From contig NZ_BBJB01000036.1 of the NCBI RefSeq assembly GCF_016584665.1, positions 1-37,791 of the forward strand: a DNA stretch of 37,791 nt, given 5' to 3'. Shown here piece after piece: positions 33,801 to 37,791 of the stretch (position 1 is its first letter; every line of letters begins with the position of its first letter). The stretch comes from Pseudanabaena sp. lw0831 (GTDB lineage Bacteria > Cyanobacteriota > Cyanobacteriia > Pseudanabaenales > Pseudanabaenaceae). The position numbers and the translations under genes are program-made. Under the pieces are notes generated by a model. The model worked only from the letters and a program-made list of their open reading frames with translations. It was not told the origin of the DNA and made no database searches.

Positions 33801-35749
33801 AAATCCTCAAACTGATCGAATATTAAAACCGTCAAATAATTCTCATCAATATTCCGCTTGAAATGATGAATCGGATCGAGATCGGGAGCGCGATTTGGAA
33901 AATAATCCTGTAACTGCCGCCGAATTTCCCCACTCCAATCTTTATAGGTTTTCACTGCCAAAACTAAAACCTTGCGCCCATCAAAGCTCTCCCTTAGCCG
34001 TAACGCAGGAATCACACCACCACTCAAGATTGAACTTTTCCCCGCCCCCGAATCACCATGCACGATGGTTAAAGGGAACCGCGCCTGGCCAATGCGATCG
34101 ACCAAGTTCTGCACGTCTGGCATCCGCCCCGAAGCCTCAATCTCTTGAGCAATGCTATCCGACTGATTCACAATTTCTGTATATATATTTGGATTGTTCG
34201 CTTCCCGTTTAGGGTTCAGCGTACCCGCCCCGATAAAGGCGCGTAAGCCATACTGCTGCTCCACCGATCGCTGATGTTGCTTGGTTTCAAAGGCCTCTAA
34301 ATATAAACCTGTTGCCGTATAAAGCGATCGCAATTCCCTTAAAACCGTCACATAGATCTGAGCATCGTACTGATGATTCCAGCTAGATTTTACGGCTTCT
34401 AATCGAGTAATTGCACCTTGGCGATCGCCCAGCCCCTCTAAAGCCCTTGCTAGCCAAAGCTCTTGCTTACAATAAGCATAGCGTTGGGAAGGGATTAAGT
34501 TAGACAGTTTCAGGATTTCGCCTTCGTGATATAGCGCCAATGCTGTCTCTGCAAATTCCTTTGCCGAGGCATAGTCCTGTTGCCATAGTCTTACCGAGGA
34601 CAAGATTGCGCGATCGTGAGCCTCCCGTAATTGATTAGGATAGATTTGATGTAGCGCAAGTGCTTCGTTGGCGAGAGCTTCTAAGCCCTCACCCCCAACC
34701 CCTCTCCCAGAGAGCGAGGGGTTGGGGGTGAGGGCTTCCCGACTCAACAATTCTTCCATTGTTGCTGTCAAAAAATTGATATATAACGCCACTAAATCTC
34801 CACGTTCCAATTGTCGAAAAATGGCGATACTTTCCGTAAGATATTGCTGCGATGCAAGATAAAACAGCTCTTTATCAAATCGATTGCCAAAAGCTTGATT
34901 GAAATTGCACATTCCTAATTGCAACAGACAAACCGCCTGCTTGAGTTGATTATTACCCTGCCAAGTCGCCAGACTCTTCTGAAATAGTTCCTTTGCCAAA
35001 TCAATTTGCGACTCAGCAAACGCAATACAACCAAAAGCAAAATCAAGATTTGCCCTCAGTTCTTCATCTATCTCTATTTTTTGAGTTTCCAACTCAGAGA
35101 TCGCCGTCTTTAGCTCAAACTGTTGCAACCGATCTGCGATCGCTGTATGTATCGATTCACGTTTGCGTACATCCTGAAAGCGATCGAACATCTCCTCCGT
35201 CGATGCTTGTACCAGCATTTTTAGCTCCAGCGGCTCCAGCCGAAACTCGATTGCCCCCGCCGTAGTCCAATTCGCCAGATCGCTTGCCTCACGGGTCAAA
35301 ATATCCTGAGTGCGATCGCTCAACCAAAGAATCATCGGAAATTCTAAACAATTCGCAAACTCCTCCCGCACCCGATTTGCCGATTTTAAAACTGCTTCAA
35401 TTTCTTTGACCGCATCTAACCCCAAAACCATCAAAGCTTTTGGCTTCTGCTCTGGTGGAGCATGATGCACTGTTTTCATTAATTCTTGGATAGGCGTAAG
35501 CAAAGTCTTTGCCTCAGGCTCCAATTCGAGAATAGCGATCGCAGTTTCAGCCAATCCTTGAGCCGCAACCTGCGATCTCAAGTCCTGCAAAACTCGACTT
35601 TGCAAAACCTGATAATTACACAAAGCGATCGACAATGAAAACCCTTGAGATCGCGTCACAACTCTCTCCAAGCGCCGCATCGCATCACGATTCTGATCGA
35701 CAATTGTCTCAGTAATTATGTCTACATTTGTGTCTATGAGATCGCTCAT
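30812..35749 (-). CDS. nSTAND NTPase with TPR-like region and 14 WD40 repeats
   Basis: The product has 1645 residues. Residues 1-180 form a domain I cannot name, with the segment FPMILWLSDRTQDILTREA and an ANWTTAGAIEF end that recurs in cyanobacterial STAND proteins. Helical TPR-like repeats cover about 230-500. The P-loop NTPase has Walker A IVHGDSGAGKSS near 566 and Walker B LTVLIFDQFEDFFF near 640, consistent with the nSTAND family. A winged-helix-like part and a coiled coil (EQLRSALAEKEKELQRAEIAE) follow. Fourteen WD40 repeats (GHxxxINSVAFSPNGKMIASGSxDNTIKLW type, about 1036-1616) would make two seven-bladed propellers. Residues about 338-356 and 850-895 are low-complexity inserts encoded by palindromic DNA repeats. 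STAND proteins are regulatory switches that oligomerise on ligand binding. Its ligand and output are unknown. Confidence 0.92.
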   Translation of the reverse strand: MSDLIDTNVDIITETIVDQNRDAMRRLERVVTRSQGFSLSIALCNYQVLQSRVLQDLRSQVAAQGLAETAIAILELEPEAKTLLTPIQELMKTVHHAPPEQKPKALMVLGLDAVKEIEAVLKSANRVREEFANCLEFPMILWLSDRTQDILTREASDLANWTTAGAIEFRLEPLELKMLVQASTEEMFDRFQDVRKRESIHTAIADRLQQFELKTAISELETQKIEIDEELRANLDFAFGCIAFAESQIDLAKELFQKSLATWQGNNQLKQAVCLLQLGMCNFNQAFGNRFDKELFYLASQQYLTESIAIFRQLERGDLVALYINFLTATMEELLSREALTPNPSLSGRGVGGEGLEALANEALALHQIYPNQLREAHDRAILSSVRLWQQDYASAKEFAETALALYHEGEILKLSNLIPSQRYAYCKQELWLARALEGLGDRQGAITRLEAVKSSWNHQYDAQIYVTVLRELRSLYTATGLYLEAFETKQHQRSVEQQYGLRAFIGAGTLNPKREANNPNIYTEIVNQSDSIAQEIEASGRMPDVQNLVDRIGQARFPLTIVHGDSGAGKSSILSGGVIPALRLRESFDGRKVLVLAVKTYKDWSGEIRRQLQDYFPNRAPDLDPIHHFKRNIDENYLTVLIFDQFEDFFFKKEDFRDRLPFYKFLKACLHTDFVRVVLSLREDYLHYLLECDRAVDLEKVENDILGKQVRYYLGDFTQAQARQVIETLTRRSQLRLEPELIDRLVTDLSGEQLRILPIELQVVGAQLESEIPPISTLQQYLALTGNTAENRGRKSSEVLVERWLENVVRDCGVANQDLAERVLYALTGNEEKRPQKTQAELASELLPSSAPLASQFWGGQDEVSKAPLAPQFWGGQENSSLSKSPSIGGFRGLDNITSEKGGEENLSLVLAVLVGSGLAFRVSSSPDDRFQLIHDYLVSFIRKKYVFGMAEELRMTKEQLRSALAEKEKELQRAEIAEIEALSISCEAYWLAHKELEAMIAGVKAANRILSPDMYDKVSNSTKSKAFTRLWEVIYGIREYNRFEGHSTRINSIAFAPNGKMIASGSYDNTIKLWSIEEKELITFKGHTAGITSVAFSPDGKMLASGSNDNTIKLWSIEGKELITIKGHSNKVLSIAFSPNGKMIASSSHDNTIKLWDLEGRELITFTENHDNAPVMFTSLTFSPNGKIIASAFDNTIKLWDLEDTTKAIIFKGHADLGFVNSVAFSPYFPLIASGSTDNTIKLWNLEGKELITLTGHSSWINSVIFSPNGDMIASGSLDKTIKLWNLEGEELMTFTDNSEIWDITFSPDSKMIASCNDDNEIKLWSLQGSKLNIFTGSNVNCVVFSPDCKTIAFNCRDEIKLKNLDSNNLLTLTEYFGSIRDLAFSPNGKMIVSGSNDNTIKLLNIESKKTVSFTGHSSWVKSVIFSPNGKMIASGSNDNTIKLWNLQGEELLTMNEHEDSVNSVIFSPDSALIISSSDDNTIRVWNLQGTQLLTINGQTNGIQSLALSPDGKVIASGGWLNTIKLWDLKGKELRTLTGHKGSINSLAFSPNGKVLASSSSDSTIKLWDLEGKGLRTLRGHYEISSMAFSSDGKMIVSSSFNGTIRLWKLEPDSAISEACDWLRPYLTNNPNVSESDRQLCEK
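33064..33197. repeat. Cluster of palindromic repeats inserted in frame in the STAND gene
   Basis: One unit (33064-33100) is of the AGCCCCCTAAATCCCCCA type. Two further copies (33117-33149 and 33165-33197) share 32 of 33 bases, containing CCCCCCAGAATTGGG. On the coding strand the latter read APLAPQFWGGQ twice and the first reads SIGGFRGL. The reading frame is preserved. They lie in the linker after the NTPase domain. Confidence 0.85.
34683..34737. repeat. Perfect 22-bp palindromic repeat in frame in the STAND gene
   Basis: Arms 34683-34704 and 34716-34737 are exactly complementary around an 11-nt loop. The block encodes ALTPNPSLSGRGVGGEGL in an otherwise helical region. Repeats with CCCTCACCCCCAACCCC arms are widespread in cyanobacterial genomes, so this is a mobile palindrome that has become coding sequence. 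Confidence 0.85.
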
Positions 35750-35906
35750 CGAACTTTCCTTGATATTTCTAGCGAAGAATTACCTTTCCTCCCAGTCGAG
35801 AACTTTTAGGATGGGAAAACAATCAGAGAATTCCTTTTCTAACCGATAGAAAGTACAAAATAATAATAGTTGATAACAGATTAGCTTTGTTTAAACTTTG
35901 CTAGGA

Positions 35907-36206
35907 TTACTGTTTTTCCTTTATTACTTTATTATCTATTAGATGCTTAATATATTTCTCTTCTGTTAAAGTACATTCAACAAATAATTCAAGTTGTTGA
36001 TTATCAGACAGCTTCATTTCTTTGCGTACATAACCAATGAGATTATTGGAATAAACTGCCTTGCTACCTCGTGAAATAGATACACGAATTGATGTTCTAT
36101 TGTTTCTATAATAGAAATAATACTGAGTATGTCTACCACCTTCATGTTTTTGAAAACCTTTTTTAAGTAAGGCTTTTTCAAGATCTTTTGCATCAATTGG
36201 TTTCAT
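35907..36206 (-). CDS. HicA-like toxin
   Basis: A 99-residue protein with a HicA/YcfA-like double-stranded-RNA-binding fold. DLEKALLKKGFQKHEGGRHTQYYF carries the GxxH element with the candidate catalytic His near residue 26. It is longer than the usual 60-residue HicA, with a C-terminal helical extension (ECTLTEEKYIKHLIDN). It starts 5 bp after the HicB stop, so the order is antitoxin first. mRNA interferase activity is inferred from the family. Confidence 0.75.
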   Translation of the reverse strand: MKPIDAKDLEKALLKKGFQKHEGGRHTQYYFYYRNNRTSIRVSISRGSKAVYSNNLIGYVRKEMKLSDNQQLELFVECTLTEEKYIKHLIDNKVIKEKQ

Positions 36207-36211
36207 TAAGC

Positions 36212-36700
36212 TTATGACGGTAAATCTTCACCAAACAATGCACAATATAATCTCAAAATTGATATAGCATCATCAGTCAGCCTTTCTGGATAATCCTTTA
36301 AAAATGCCAAATAATCATCAACAATAAGACTCTTGATCTCATCAATTGATTCATCATATGTTTCACCTTGCGCATATAGATTTAAAGTATTACATTCAGC
36401 AATAAAGATACCATCATTTTGTAGTTCTTTAATTTCAATGGTAATTGGATATAGAAAACTATATCCATCGATAAGATCTTTGATTTCATAGTGGGGAGAA
36501 GTATTTTCTTGATGAAATACAGGATTCTCTCTTGGGGTTAAATTTTGAGTAGTAGTTTTCGATTGAATTGTCAGTGGGATAGTAGTAGATGTTTTAATTG
36601 ATTTTTTACTTACGTATTCAGACAATGTAACAACTTTGATTCCTGTTCCTACATACCCACTAACAATCGGCTCTTTATTATAATAAGTTGATTTACTCAT
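36212..36700 (-). CDS. HicB-like antitoxin
   Basis: A 162-residue protein. The C-terminal half matches HicB: PITIEIKELQNDGIFIAECNTL and YAQGETYDESIDEIKSLIVDDY. The N-terminal 75 residues are Ser/Thr-rich (KTSTTIPLTIQSKTTTQNLT) and not recognised. No helix-turn-helix or RHH is obvious at the C-terminus, which reads RLTDDAISILRLYCALFG. It lies 28 bp downstream of the next small gene, and its stop is 5 bp before HicA. Confidence 0.8.
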   Translation of the reverse strand: MSKSTYYNKEPIVSGYVGTGIKVVTLSEYVSKKSIKTSTTIPLTIQSKTTTQNLTPRENPVFHQENTSPHYEIKDLIDGYSFLYPITIEIKELQNDGIFIAECNTLNLYAQGETYDESIDEIKSLIVDDYLAFLKDYPERLTDDAISILRLYCALFGEDLPS

Positions 36701-36728
36701 AAATACCTCAATAATGATTCGGAATTGT

Positions 36729-37028
36729 TTAGTCTTTGACTATCGAGCCATTCAAAATTGATTCAAGTTGCTTCAACAAGTTTTCTGCTACTTCACGAGT
36801 AAGTAAAAGTCGCGATACTGATTCAACTTCACAAGTTGAATCAGGAAGAGAATCTAAATTAACAGAACCTTGAACGGATAACGGATCGAAAAAACCAAAA
36901 TCCAAAATAAATGCTTCTTTAGAAACCATATTTACTAAAACAGCATTAGTAAATGAAGGAAGATTGTTTTTAATATATGGAAAAGAAAGTTTAATTTCTT
37001 GTGCTTTAATTTTTGGTTCTTCTGTCAT
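36729..37028 (-). CDS. Small DUF3467-like protein leading the HicBA genes
   Basis: A 99-residue protein. The core NAVLVNMVSKEAFILDFGFFDP and the segment SVSRLLLTREVAENLLKQL resemble DUF3467, a family of small bacterial proteins of unknown function. I cannot confirm this without a profile search. It is the first gene of a probable three-gene operon with HicB and HicA, with 28 bp to HicB. Confidence 0.65.
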   Translation of the reverse strand: MTEEPKIKAQEIKLSFPYIKNNLPSFTNAVLVNMVSKEAFILDFGFFDPLSVQGSVNLDSLPDSTCEVESVSRLLLTREVAENLLKQLESILNGSIVKD

Positions 37029-37100
37029 ATCTCTATTAGAGTAATTACTTTTCTAATTATTTGCCAATGATTTATCTAAGCCAACTATATATTAATCTTA

Positions 37101-37133
37101 CCCTTTTTTCTAAAATTATTCCAGAAAAAAGGG
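37101..37133. terminator. 11-bp stem-loop upstream of the edge transposase
   Basis: CCCTTTTTTCT at 37101-37111 is complementary to AGAAAAAAGGG at 37123-37133. It lies between divergent genes, so it ends neither. It could sit inside the IS left end and shield the transposase from outside transcription. Confidence 0.5.
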
Positions 37134-37235
37134 AGAGTGCGCAGAGATAATATCCTTAGTGGTGCAGAAAAGTCTTGAAAGCATTGACACACATAGATTC
37201 TCATAATGAGACAGGAGATAGGGAAAGGGCAAAAC

Positions 37236-37791
37236 ATGAGATACTCAAGTTCCTCAACAAAAGTTCTCATGCAAATACCCCACCTCTATCTTCAACTACA
37301 ACAACAAATGCGTCAATGGATTAAGCCAAAAGACAAACGACATCTGCAAGGATTTGCTGAGGCAGTAGCCGCAATATTACAATCAGGAAGTGCAAGTCTT
37401 AGTCATTGGTTGCCCTATTTGAGCCATCGGGACTGCAAAGCAAGGAGCCAAATGGAAAGACTAAACTACTTTGTGCATAATCCGCACATCATCCCTGAAA
37501 CATTCTATAACCCATTGCTGAAGCACTTTCTGCAAGCATTTGCAGGAGCATCGTTAGAACTGGTTCTAGATACGAGTATGCTGTGGGATAAATTTTGTTT
37601 AATAGAAGTATGCTTGATTTGGGGAGGAAGGTCGATTGGCTTGGCGCAAGTAGTGCTGGAACATCGCAGTGCCACAGTTGGCTTTGAGGATTATCGTCCA
37701 GTATTAGAACAAGTACTCACCCTATTGCCACCGCAAAGCACGGTGACCTTACTTGCCGACCGAGGTTTTGAACATGGGGAATTAATCCGTT
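37236..37791 (+). CDS. IS4-like transposase, 3' part outside window
   Basis: Open from the ATG at 37236 (MRYSSSSTKVLMQIPHLYLQ) for 185 codons to the window edge. A second ATG 11 codons later is an alternative start. The N-terminus has GFAEAVAAILQSGSASLSHW, then SQMERLNYFVHN. Candidate DDE residues are Asp in LELVLDTSMLWD and Asp in VTLLADRGFEHG; the third acid would lie beyond the edge. This order and spacing fit the IS4 family. The left end of the element is not certain because only one end is in view. Confidence 0.85.
   Translation, partial: MRYSSSSTKVLMQIPHLYLQLQQQMRQWIKPKDKRHLQGFAEAVAAILQSGSASLSHWLPYLSHRDCKARSQMERLNYFVHNPHIIPETFYNPLLKHFLQAFAGASLELVLDTSMLWDKFCLIEVCLIWGGRSIGLAQVVLEHRSATVGFEDYRPVLEQVLTLLPPQSTVTLLADRGFEHGELIR

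Overview
The window is very probably from a filamentous cyanobacterium, and a Pseudanabaena-like genome would fit. The palindrome GCGATCGC (the cyanobacterial HIP1 site) recurs throughout. Gene families typical of cyanobacteria are present: TPR-CHAT proteins, a giant Ser/Thr-His kinase with an Rcp1-like response regulator, WD40 STAND ATPases and DUF2281/PIN toxin pairs. Genus is an inference from style only; no rRNA or tRNA gene was seen.

Layout. 1-9.0 kb: three minus-strand TPR genes (the first cut by the window edge, the other two ending in caspase-like CHAT domains), interrupted by an orphan solute-binding protein. 9.1-10.9 kb: holB (DNA polymerase III delta') behind two small related genes. 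11.2-12.5 kb: hisS, preceded by three hairpins. 12.6-19.2 kb: a response regulator and a 2059-residue hybrid kinase, probably one operon. 19.2-19.8 kb: a gene-free stretch of fragments (a kinase 3' end, a MITE-like inverted repeat, a second copy of the ileS 3' end). 19.8-21.2 kb: a frameshifted AlbA_2/HATPase regulator lying between the two ileS ends. 21.2-24.3 kb: ileS. 24.8-26.8 kb: a radical SAM plus glycosyltransferase pair. 26.8-27.9 kb: glutathione-dependent formaldehyde dehydrogenase, convergent with the pair across a shared terminator.

28-37.8 kb is an accessory island. It holds a DUF2281/PIN toxin-antitoxin pair with a complete IS5-family element just upstream, a second antitoxin/PIN pair, a 1645-residue nSTAND/TPR/WD40 protein whose coding sequence has absorbed several palindromic repeats in frame, a HicB/HicA pair with a third small gene, and the start of an IS4-like transposase cut by the window end.

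The most notable pattern is that displaced or diverged copies of gene 3' ends lie beside intact genes: ileS clearly, the hybrid kinase probably, the AlbA_2 gene and a CHAT gene more weakly. The ileS case looks like a 1.6 kb islet carried between 62-bp direct repeats. I see no CRISPR array and no complete new multi-gene system that I could defend as undescribed. The best leads are the ileS islet, the TPR-CHAT array, the paired small genes before holB, and the radical SAM/glycosyltransferase pair.
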